A DNA stretch of 64,000 nt from positions 10,072-74,071 of the forward strand of contig JBBHKE010000221.1 in NCBI GenBank assembly GCA_037447655.1, read 5' to 3'. Each line of letters starts with the position of its first letter. Position 1 is the stretch's first letter. The position numbers were made by a program, and so were the translations under genes. Of this stretch, positions 45,897 to 56,700 are shown one piece after another. Source of the DNA: Zygnema cylindricum (taxonomy: Eukaryota > Streptophyta > Zygnematophyceae > Zygnematales > Zygnemataceae). A model generated the notes under the pieces. That model was not told the DNA's origin and ran no database searches. It saw only the letters and a program-made list of their open reading frames with translations.

Positions 45897-46549
45897 GTTT
45901 CGAAAACCTTGCGTCCTTTCATAAAAATATTCACCCAAGCAACGCGGAAATTGAGGACAAGCATTCGAGACAACCAGAAGGCGCCGCGTCACAGTAAAGA
46001 AAGACGGCGATATTGCGCCACGTAGCTTTATGTTTTTTTAAATAAAAGAATAGATCCACGTGTCCCAGCACGTGTTAAAATTTTGGATGCTACAGTACGG
46101 AACTCAAAAGTGGAGGATGATGGTAGACGGTTCGAAAACTTATTCCGCACGGAACCGTACACGCGGCGGGACAGTGAACTAACAGAGTCCCGACAATAAA
46201 ACTGCTAGTTCTGATTGGCAGCTTTCTCCGTTAGGGCAGTCCCTCGTTATCAGAAGTAGGTCGTGTTTCAAAAGTCAAAGAAAATCAATATTTCCTGCCG
46301 CCAACTTTTGAGAACTTTGTACTTTTTGACTACATGGTTGTACTTATTGACGAAATTTATCGCCGCATCCAAAATCGTTCTTCAAAAAAGCGTTTCCATG
46401 TGGGAAAGACTATTCCGTGGGCGTCTAAACCCTAAAAAAATCCTAATTTGACCGATGAAATGATTTGAGTAGCTGCGCAGAAAACAAATTAAGGTAAAAC
46501 ATGTACATCCGCCCTAAACTTCTACATAGGATTGTCGCATGTGTATTTA
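45897..46549. other. Intergenic DNA, nothing recognised
   Basis: No supported gene or repeat. Confidence 0.4.
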
Positions 46550-46557
46550 CTATTTAG

Positions 46558-47451
46558 TAGTGTTGTGTATCGGTAAGGATTTGCCGATAACCGATATGGG
46601 CCTTTTTTCGGGTATCCGATAATCGATATATTGGTAAGATAAATCGACATTGGTCTTATCGCCGATAAGTAGCCGATAATATCGGGTACTTATCGGCGAT
46701 AATGCCGATAACGATAATTATCGGCGATAACTGTACGGACCGTACATATAAATGTACGGTCTGTACACTCTACTGTACGTCATATTCTCCGGACGTGTAC
46801 AAGCATAGAAAGTACCGTAGCCGCCATGAAATATGTATGATTTTGATAAGGATCCTGTAAAAGCGATGTACCTTTCACATTCGACGCCATGGCTTTGTCC
46901 CTTAATTCCTTGAGATCCACTAGGGACCTGCCACGTGTCAATCTGTCGGCTTTTTTGGCACAAGCTGCCAAAAGAGCCATTCCGGGATGCCGGCGCTCAC
47001 GCAGGCCCGTCCGTTCGTGTTTTCTCATTCCAAATCGTCCGTTCGATTCCGGCGGCCCGCAGAATGTTATTTTGCGTCCGTTGTACTTTTGTGTCCGCCG
47101 TCCTTTTCCAGTTCCATGTTCACCAGTTTTTTAGTAAATTTCCGTACGTCGCCGTAAATTTTTTGTTCAGTTAACCGGCCAACGTTTATGTGTCGCGTTT
47201 ACCGTAATAAATTGCAGTTAACTGTAACGGAACAGATTTCTATACTTGGAATGCCACGCTATATAAAGTCAATAAAATAATACAGTATGTTATAAAGTAC
47301 TATTGTATGCATACTATATATTTTTTAAGTTATCGCCGATATGGAATTTGTTGGTCCCAGACCGATATATCGGAACCTCTGACCGTTCGATATCCGATAA
47401 CTATCGGTATCGGTGATATCGCGATAATTTTTTTACCGATACACAACACTA
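46558..47451. mobile_element. hAT-like element I, 894-bp copy with 8-bp target duplication
   Basis: Begins tagtgttgtgtatcggtaa and ends ttaccgatacacaacacta. Flanking octamers ctatttag (46550-46557) and caatttag (47452-47459) differ at one base. The ends are filled with CGATAA/TTATCGG words; the middle (46860-47230) is different sequence. No transposase. Confidence 0.82.
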
Positions 47452-47459
47452 CAATTTAG

Positions 47460-49141
47460 TATCTACTTTTGTGCCACGCTGTAGAAAAAACAAATAGTCG
47501 GCATACAAAACTTTCGGAGATGCTGTCACTGATGTCACATTCGAGATGTGTGATCGCCCCAAACTATTCTGACGACCGCGTCAAACTAAAGTTCGATTCG
47601 TGCAGTTTTTCGTGCGCCGACAAAAGTTGCAGACGCATTTGATTCGAAAAACGTTTACCATCCACCGGTCTAAGGGTACTTTCGCATGTAACCGAAACTT
47701 TGTCTTGTTACTTTGTTTTTTAGCGAAGATTCTCCGTACAACTTTCAGAGCATTCGGATATAAACCCAAATAACTTGTTACTTTACAAAGGTGACTCGCG
47801 TAGGCGTGTACGAAACAATCTCACAAATGATGTGGTACATAAAGTGATGCGAAACTTCAACTCGGCTGCAAATTGAGACGTTCAACCGCACGTTGTACAC
47901 TCTTTGTGACTTCGGGACATTGTCAGCACTCTGCCGTACTTGCTCAGCTATTCCACAGAACGCCCCTCTTTCTCTGCCGTGTCGTGCCTTTTAACTTTCC
48001 ACCACCCTTTTGCGCCATTCTTGCAAGGATATAAAGCATTTTAACATCGTGTATTCAAATAGGGCAGAGGACAAACATTTACGGTCTTCTATACAACTAT
48101 GTAAGTTCAAACTTGCATGTGACATTGCCAAATGTTGTTGGGTATTTTTAATAAGCTCATTTTAACAGTAAACAGTTTGCAATGTGAAGTATTTTCTTTT
48201 ATTTAGTTTAACGCAACATTTATGGGTTGCTTTCGACTTATTATAATTGTTTTTACAGCCAACAATATGAACTGTATTGTTTTTTTCAGTTCACTACACA
48301 GTGTTTACACTATTTTTGGGTTGCTTTCGACTTATTATACTCATCTCAACATCCATATGAAACGCAAGTGAAATTAACATTATTAAATTAAAAAAGGTGG
48401 AATTGGAATATAACATTGAAAAAGGTCTACTCAATATAAAAAACAATGTATGGATTTTAACATCAAAAGTGGCCAATATTTTTCAGGGCGGATCACGAAC
48501 AAAAGAAGCAATATTTGCTGATGATAATCCAAAAAATGACACCTGTCTTGATAATGACGATCCAAATTGTCATGCAAACGTTCTTGGACTACAGATGACA
48601 TGGACCTTAATGAGTAGCGGTTTTGATCTGTTGCATGTACGGTGACAACAGTTAGTCAACTTTTTTCTTTATATTACACTTTTTTGTACAATACTATCGA
48701 TTATGGGTTTAGCAAAATAACTTATACTATAGATGTTTAGTGTGATCTATTACATTTCTGTTGAATAACATATCCAACAGTTTTGTTTTAAGTTTTCTTA
48801 CACTTGGCTTGCAATTTTTAGTGAAACTATGTGAATGTTTAAACGGGCCAGCTGGTAACAGAAGAGAGTTTGTGACACTTTTAACACCTCGAGTTTAATC
48901 GTTTCATTCGGGGGGGGGGAAGGCGTTCATATGTACGTGTCACGTAACGCATCCTCGTCAGGATAAGCGACTCAAAGTGGCATGCGACGACTGTTCCGAC
49001 GATTTCATAGGCATATCTGCACATAGGACTTGTATCGTACAGTACAGTACCGTTTCGTACCGTAATCGTACAGTACTGTTGCTGACAAATTACTGTACTG
49101 TAGTTTCTGCATGGTACTGTAGTGAGGATACGCCACTACTG
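47460..49141. other. Intergenic DNA, no gene supported
   Basis: An 82-codon plus-strand frame at 48397-48645 follows a possible acceptor (tttttcag) but has no recognised similarity. At 49035-49110 there are repeated GTACAGTAC words. Confidence 0.4.
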
Positions 49142-49283
49142 TAGATCTGACGGTTGCGATTGAAAGGTAGCATTCTCAGCTTTCGATTGGCGGTCTCAAA
49201 TTGAAAATCCAACAAGTGTGTACAGAGAAAATATGTTTTAACTGGCGAAAAAAACATTGACGCTAATAACGATTCGCGGTGTA
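49142..49283. mobile_element. MITE A, left-truncated copy
   Basis: Starts within the family at gatctgacggttgcgattga and continues to the right end gattcgcggtgta. Confidence 0.75.
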
Positions 49284-49477
49284 GCTGCCAAAATTATTTC
49301 TGCACGGGAGGGAAATATAACACTAGATGCCAACAATCGGCATCCGATAAAATGATCGGACGGCCAATATCGCGTCCGTAAAATAAGGAGGTGAAGAAGA
49401 ATATACACTTAGTTTCGACGACAGCTGTATCGATTTTCGAATTTGATTGGAGCATGTCAATCTGCCCAGAGTACAGT

Positions 49478-50003
49478 ACACCGAGTATCGCTATTACATT
49501 GCGAATCGTTAATTAAGAATTTGAAAATTTTGAAAAAAGACATACATTCTAATTGTTTAATAATTCTAATTTGGGTCTTTGAAAAAGTAAATTACGGTCG
49601 CAAACATGCTTACACTAATATAGGTATTTGTACAAAATATGTCAAATCGTACACAAATCGTACGTTCACACGTCGAAACGTGGTTGTTGGACGAATACAT
49701 GCGAACGTGATATTTGAAAACCCGATTTGATCCCCATTTTATACCGCGCATTCTCATGCGTCCGTGGCTACTAAACGTAATGAATTGTAATTTTCCCTTA
49801 AAAAGATACGTTTTTGTACGGTATGACTCTGACCGTACACAAATCTATTTAAAAGATGACGTACTTCCATTTTGTACAGTACTTGGGAAATAACCCTAAA
49901 TGGCGTACAGAAAAAAATAGAATAAGCTACGCTATTGGAGAATTAAAAAAAAAAAAGCGGGACGGAATTAGCGTACACTACGCTAATAGCGATTGGCGGT
50001 GTA
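49478..50003 (-). mobile_element. Element E copy 3, inverted, 526 bp
   Basis: Ends tacaccgagtatcgctatta and gctaatagcgattggcggtgta. The interior is the reverse complement of copies 1 and 2. Confidence 0.85.
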
Positions 50004-50006
50004 TAG

Positions 50007-50227
50007 TACACCGTGAATCGCTATTAGTGTTAATGTTTTTTTCGTCACTTAATACATTTTTTCTCCGTACACGCATGTCAGTTTTTTGATCTGACGGTTG
50101 GGATTGAAAGGTAAGGTTCCCAGCTTCCGATTGGCTGTCTCAAATTGAACATCGGACAAGTGTGTACGGAGAAAAGATGTTTTAAGTGGCGAAAATTTTG
50201 TCAACACTAATAGCGATACACGGTGTA
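50007..50227. mobile_element. MITE A, complete 221-bp reference-like copy
   Basis: Ends tacaccgtgaatcgctatta and cactaatagcgatacacggtgta. It folds almost end to end into a hairpin: arms tcacttaatacattttttct and agatgttttaagtggcga, then tccgtacac and gtgtgtacgga. It abuts element E copy 3 with only TAG between them. Confidence 0.88.
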
Positions 50228-50439
50228 CTGTACTTTTGAGAAAGTGCATCGAGAGGCGTATATTGGACGTCCGTTTCATCCAATCGGACGGTTCTAAAAT
50301 TTTATAAAATACGGCAAAAATTTTACCGTTGCTGTTTGGCATAATACGATAATAAAAACAAAACCATATCGTGTCGTTTCCGTTAGTGGCTCGAACTTTT
50401 TCATCGACAATAATGTACGAAAAGTGTACGGCAGGTTCC

Positions 50440-50665
50440 CCTTGAGGTGTTTCCCCTCTCCTTCTCTCTCTCTCTCTCTCCCTCCAACGGCTTCCTCACT
50501 TTCCTCTCCCTCTCCCTCTCGATCTCTCTATCCCTCCCTTCCCTCTCTCTCCCTCTTTTCCCTCCTCTTGCCTCTCTTTCTTATATCTCTTCCTCTCGAT
50601 CTACCTCTCTCTCTCCCTCTCTCTCTCCCCCCTATACCCTCTCCCTCTTCCTCTCCCTCCTACAG
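50440..50665. promoter_or_regulatory. CT-rich leader upstream of the 50753 start codon
   Basis: About 220 bp of CTCTCCCT-type words in the sense strand end about 90 bp before the ATG. The placement is similar to the pyrimidine-rich stretches before the MAPK ATG and the exon at 4656. Confidence 0.6.
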
Positions 50666-50752
50666 ACCCCGACCTGATCTCCCCATCCGCAAGACCGCAC
50701 GAGGCCTCCGTACTCTTTCCGTACACTTACCGTACATGCTGTCCGTACAATC

Positions 50753-53700
50753 ATGTCTTCTTCTTCGGTTCTCAACCGGATGAAAGTTACCGAATTTGTG
50801 ACGGCCGTCAATGTTTGCGTCTTACTTGTCGGCGTCATCTATTTTGTCGTCTTGCCCTCAGTAAACGACAAATTTCCTCATTCCGGATGCCCGGATTGCA
50901 TCTGTACGGAAGAATCTAAGACCAAAAATGACACCTCAGACGCCGGATTATTTGCACCCTTCGGCCCTAATACGACAAAATTGCAATGTCCCACATGCGA
51001 CAAATGTCCGGAATGCGACAAATGTACGGAGTGCGAAAAATGTGTCAAGTGTGAGAAATGTCAAGAATGCGAAAAGTGCGAAGAAAAAACGTTTAATTCG
51101 GAGGAGTTTCGACAGTCGACAAGGGAGGAAGAGGGGGAGTGGGACGAGGCGACAAGAGATTTGTATGAGGTATTGTTATTATTGGATGGGATTAGTGTAG
51201 ATATGTTATTATTTTGATGTTTTCTTGGTTAAAGTTTAGGATTTGGACTTTTTTTTTTGATTTTTTTTTAAGCTCTGTGGATGGATCTGGAATTTTTGTC
51301 TGTGGGAATTTTTGTCTGTGGGAATTTTTAGTGGGTGCTAGAGAGTTGTACGGAATTTCTTTGTGAACTTATTTTGTGATTTGGGTTGTTTTTCTTTAAT
51401 GAGTTTGCAAATTTCGCGGGGGTGAACGGAAAGCTTGCGTGAACCCAGTGTGCAGATTTCAGCAATTGCAGTGTGCAATTCTGCCGATGTTGGTAATTTT
51501 AAGAAAATTTGCAATCTGCAATGTGCCATGTGCTATTTGCAATGTTCAACGTCCGATATGCCATGTGAAATCCTCAATTTATCGTAAACAATGTCCGTCA
51601 TGCCATGCGCAATGTCCGATATACTGTGTCCGATGTTCTATGTTCAATGTGCCGAATGTGCGATGTTCTATGTGCAATGTTCATTGTTTAATGTTCAATG
51701 TGTCATATGCAATGTGCAATGCACATTGGGCAATGTTAATTCGATGCAGCGTGTACTGCGTGCAATGTGCTTTGGCTACAACGTTTTCAATCTGTCCGAT
51801 GTCTAAATGCTTTTGATGTCTGTGATGCGGTCAGATTAAAAACCTCAAATTGACCTAGAAAAAACCGTAGAAGTCGAGAATCTAAAATCCCCTTAAGAGC
51901 AACCTAAACCTGAAATTTACAAGAAATTTTTATTTTACATTTGAAACAGGCGTGGACAAAAATGTACGGTGTAAATGAAGAATCTGCACCCTCAACCATC
52001 AAGCAACCTCCTAATTGGTTGGACGACCAGCCATTCCCCATAGCCCCTCACATGGAGGACTGTGACAGTGTCACAAGGAGGAGGTTGGAGTGGGAGGAGA
52101 GAGGACCGAATGGAGAGCCTCCGGATTGGATGTCGGATGATGATCCAAAAACCGCAAGTCCACCGTGGGTAAGGAGAGAGGAGAGAGGGAGAGGGAGAGA
52201 GAGAGGGGGAAAAAGAATCGGCAGAGGTGGCTGAGGTGGATGGATTAATGGGAATGAGAACCAGCAATTGACCCATTAACCAAAAAAAAAAAAAAAGGAG
52301 AAAGGAAGAAGGGAATATCATATTACCAATCACGTCATCGAAAGCATTAGCACAATTAAACCAAAGAGGTAAAATAAAAACATAAAAAAATGGGCCCATG
52401 AGAGGTAACCCAAAGAAGTTTTATAATCTGCTAACTGTCACGAATTCTGTCATAATAACAATTGTACAAGAGTTCCAATTTATATATTTTTTTTCTGTAG
52501 TTTTTACAGTGTTTTTTTAGTAAAGAGCAAGTTCTATTCATTTTTAAGACTTGAGGCGGTGTTATTATAAATAAGAAATTTAAAAACTTGAAAATTTATG
52601 TTTTATAACTTAGCGATTTTGACATTTGCGCAACATAACATTTAGTCTTGTAACTGACAGTCATACAACTTTTTCATTTTAATAAGCAATAAAACATTAT
52701 TTATTAATATTACTAATGTTTTATTATTGACAGTTATATATATTTGACCTTTTAATAATGCGATGAGATGAGTAAAAATATCGCATGGCCGGATTATATC
52801 ACTGGATATATCGGACAAAATAAGGACAGAAGGAAGTTTCACCTCCGATATAAATCCATAATTTACTCATAATTCACAAGTAATTGTACAATTTTGTAAA
52901 AATGATTTACGTTCTAGTACTCGAGAAATTGTAGAAAATGTACATTTATTTCACATGTTAGCCAGAAAAAATAATTAAACTTGCAAAACATGAGTACCTT
53001 CCGATAATGAAATCAATTTCTTAAGAGAAAGTACAGTTTGTTGAGGGAATGTACAGTTTTTTTAAGGGAAAGGACATATTTTTAATGAAAAGTTAAAGTT
53101 CTTAAGGGAAAGTACAATTTAGAAGTTCATCGGTGATCTCGTCAACTTAAACTTTCGGAGAAGAAATTGGAGAGGGAGAGAGAGGAAGATGAGAGGGAAA
53201 GAAAAGGGGAGGGGGAGGGGCAAGGGACGGAGAGAGGACAGAAAGAAAAAAAAAAGGGAGAGGGAGAGCGAAAGGGAGAGAGAGAGTGACGAGAATGGAA
53301 GAATAGGAGGGAGAAGGAGAGGGAGAGGAAAGGAAGAGGAGAAGGGGGAACGAGAGGGCGAGGGAGAGAAGAAGGAATGGGGAGGCGCGACCAAGAATGG
53401 GAAGGAAAATGAGGCATACGGAGAAGGAAAAGAAGAGGGAGAGGAACAGAGACAGAAAGGGAGAGGGGAGACGGAGGGGGAGGGAGGGGGTAGAAAGATA
53501 AAAAGAGAGCGAAGAGGGGGTCGGAGAGGACAAAGTGAGCGGAGGAAAGAGGGAGAGGAAGAGGGAGAGGGAGAAGAGAGGGAGAGGAAAAGGGAGAGGG
53601 ATACGGGAGGGAGAAGGAGAAAGGGAGAGGGTAAGAGAGAGGGAGAGGAAGGGTGAAAGGAAAACGGAAGATAGAGAGGGAGAGGAAGAGTGAGGGGGAG

Positions 53701-56700
53701 AACGAGAGAGATGGAGAGGCAAAAGCAGAGGTAATGGGAGAGGGAGAGGGAGAGGGAAAAGGATCAATTAGGGGACGGAATGGAAGAGTAAAAGGAGGAG
53801 AAGAGGGAGAGGAAGAGAGAGAGAGGGGAGAAAAAGATGGCAGTGAGGTGATCTTAGATAGTGCGTCACGTACAATGGTTAATGCACTTGAGGAAGAGGA
53901 GGGGAAGAGACACGAAGAGAGCGGAGAAAGCGAGAAAAAGATAAAGACCGAGAAGGATAGTGAGAGAGAGATGGAGAGGGAGAGGGAGAGGAAAGAGAAA
54001 GGGAATGCAAAGGGAGAGGGAGAGGTAGTGGGAGAGGAAAGACGGAGAGGAAGAGGAAGAACGAGAGGGAGAGGGAGAGGGAGGGGGAGAGGAATAGGGA
54101 GAGGGAGAGGGAGATGGAGATGGGGGAACAGAGAGAGAGAGAAAGAGAGAGATTGAGAGGGAAGGGAAGGGAAGGGAGGGAGAGAGAGAGAGGGAGAGGG
54201 AAGGGAGGGAGAGGAAAGGGAGGGAGGGAGAGGGAAGGAAGGGAGAGGGAGAGGGAGAGGGAGAGGGAGAGGGAAGGGTGAGAGAGGGAAGGGAGAGAGA
54301 GGGAGAGGGAGAGGTAGAGGGAGTGAGAGAGGGAGAGGGTGATGGACAGGGAGAGGGAGCGGGAGTGGGAGAGGGAGAGGGAAATGGTGATGGACAGGGA
54401 GAGGGAGCGGGAGTGGGAGAGGGAGAGGGAAAGGAGAGAGGGAGAGAAAGAGAGAGAGGTGAGAGGGAATGGCGGGAAAGGAAGAGAGAGAGGGAGAGGG
54501 AGATGGAGAGGGAGAGGGAGAGAAAGAGAGAGGGAGAGGGAAAGTTGGAAGGGAAAGAGAGAGGGAGAGAGAAAGAGAGTGATCGAGAGGGAAGGGAGGG
54601 GAAGGGAGGTAGAGGGAGAAGGGAGAGGGTGAGGGAGACGAGGTAATGGGAGTGTGTAAGGGAGATGGAGAGGAAGAGGGAGAGGGAGAATGAGAGGGAG
54701 AGGCAGAGCGAAAGGGAAAGGGAGAGGGAGTGGGAGATGGAGTGGGAGAGGTAGAGAAAGAGAAGATAGGCAGAGGGTGAGGGAAGCGAGGAAGTGGGAG
54801 TGCGAGAGGGATAGTGAGAGAAGAGGAATAGGGAGAGAAAGAGGCAGATGGAGGGAGATAGAGAGAAAGAGGGTGAGAGAGGGAGAGAAATACAGAGGGG
54901 GAGGGAGAGGGAGAGGGAGTGAAAGAGGGAGAGAAAGAGAGATAGAGGGAGAGAAAGAGAGAGAGGGAGAGGGAGAGGTGGAGAAAGAGGGAGAGGGAGA
55001 GAAAGAGAGAGAGGGAGAGATATAGAGAGGGAGAGGGAGAGGGATAATGAGAGGATAGGGAGAGGGTGAGGGAAAGGAGGAAGTGTTAGTGCGTGAGGGA
55101 TAGGGAGAGGAGAGGAATAGGGAGAGTAAGAGACAGATGGAGAGAGATAGCGAGAAAGAGGGTGAGAGAGGGAGAGAAATAGATGGAGAGATATATAGAG
55201 GGAGAGGGAGTGAAAGAGGGAGTGAAAGAGGGAGTGAAAGAGGGTGAGAAAGAGAGAGGGAGAGAAAGCGAGAGAGGGAGAGAAAGTGAGGGAGAGGGAA
55301 GGGCGGGGGAGATAGAGAGAAAGAGAGAGGGAGAGGGCTAAGGAGAGAAAAAGAGAGAGTGACGGAAGGCCGGGATTGAAAGAGAGAGAGGGAGAGGGAT
55401 TTGGAGAGGGAGAGAAAGAGAGAGTGAGAGGGAAGGGAGGGAGAGGGAGAGGGAAGGGAGGGAGAGAAAGAGGGAGAGTGAGAGGGAGAGGGAGAAAAAG
55501 AGGGAGAGTGAGAGGGAGAGAGGGAGGGAGAGAAAGAGAGAGGGAGAGACAAGGGCGCGAGAGAAAGAGAGAGGGAGAGCGGATGGAGAGTGAGTGAAAG
55601 AAAGATAGGGAGAGAAAGAGAGAGAGGGAGAGAAAGAGAGAGAGGGAGAGAAAGAGAGAGAGAGAGTAAGATGGAAGGGAGGGAGAGGAGGGGGAAGGGA
55701 AGGAGAGGAAGAGAGAGAGGGAGAGGAAAGTGCGGGAGAGAATGAGAGAGAGGGAGAGGAAGAGAGAGAGAGAGAAAGAGAGAGGGAGTGAAAGGGAGAG
55801 AGTGAGAGAGGAGGGAGAGGGAGAGGGAGAGGGAAGGGAGGGAGAGGGAGAGGAAGAGAGAGAGGAAGGAAGAGGTAGGGAGGGAGGGAGGGAGGGAGAG
55901 ATAGGAAGAGGAGAAGGAGAGGGGAAGGGAGAGATGGAGAGGGAGAGGGAGAGGGAGAGGGAGAGGGAGAGGGTGCGAGAGAGGGAGTGGGAGGGGGGAG
56001 AGGGAGAGCAAGAGCGAGAGCCAGAGGGAGAGAGTGAGGGAGGGAAGGGAGAGGGAGAGGGAGACGATGAGAGAGAGTTAGAGATGGAGATGGAGAGGGA
56101 GAGGAATAGGAGAGACAGGGAGAGTAAGAGCGTGAGAGAAAGCGAGAGAGGGAGGGCTGGGGGAGGGAGAGGGAGGGTGAGGGGGAGAGGGAGGGTGAGG
56201 GGGAGAGGGAGAGGGAGAGGGAGAGATAGAGGGAGAGGGAGAGGAGAGACAGGGAGTGTAAGAGCGGAAGAGAAAGCGAGAGAGGGAGGGTGAGAGGGAG
56301 AGGGAGAGGGAGAGGGAGAGGGAGAGGAGAGGGAGGGAGGGAGGGAGGGTGGGAGAGAGAGATGGAGAGGGAGATGGAGAGGGAGAGAAAGAGAGATAGG
56401 GAGAGGAGAGGGAGAGGGGGAGGGGGAGGGAGAGGGAGAGGGAGAGGGAGAGGGTGTGAGAGAGGGAGTTGGAGGGGGGAGAGGGAGAGCAAGAGCTAGA
56501 GCGAGAGGGAGAGAGTGAGGGAAGGAAGGGAGAGGGAGAGGGAGAGAGAGAGGGAGAGGGAGAGGATGAGAGAGAGATAGATATAGAGATGGAGAGGGAG
56601 AGGATGAGAGAGAGTGAGTGGGATAGGAGAGACAGGGAGAGTACGAGCGTGAGAGAAAGCGAGAGAGGGAGGGCTGGGGAAGAGATAGAGAGGGAGGGTG

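Noticed and set aside
51439-51816. A Cys-rich 125-codon frame after exon 1 of the 50753 gene
   Set aside because: It is the translation of the CAATGTGC minisatellite; exon 1 has a good donor and joins the exon at 51950 in phase.
53879-56011. A 710-codon open frame of Leu/Ser/Pro repeats on the minus strand
   Set aside because: It is the complement of the purine tract; such sequence lacks stop codons on either strand, and composition is only that of the repeat.
55338-56492. A 384-codon Leu/Ser/Pro frame, with similar frames at 50424-50783, 57509-57976 and 58426-58956
   Set aside because: Same cause: low-complexity purine/pyrimidine repeats, with no domain and no splice context.
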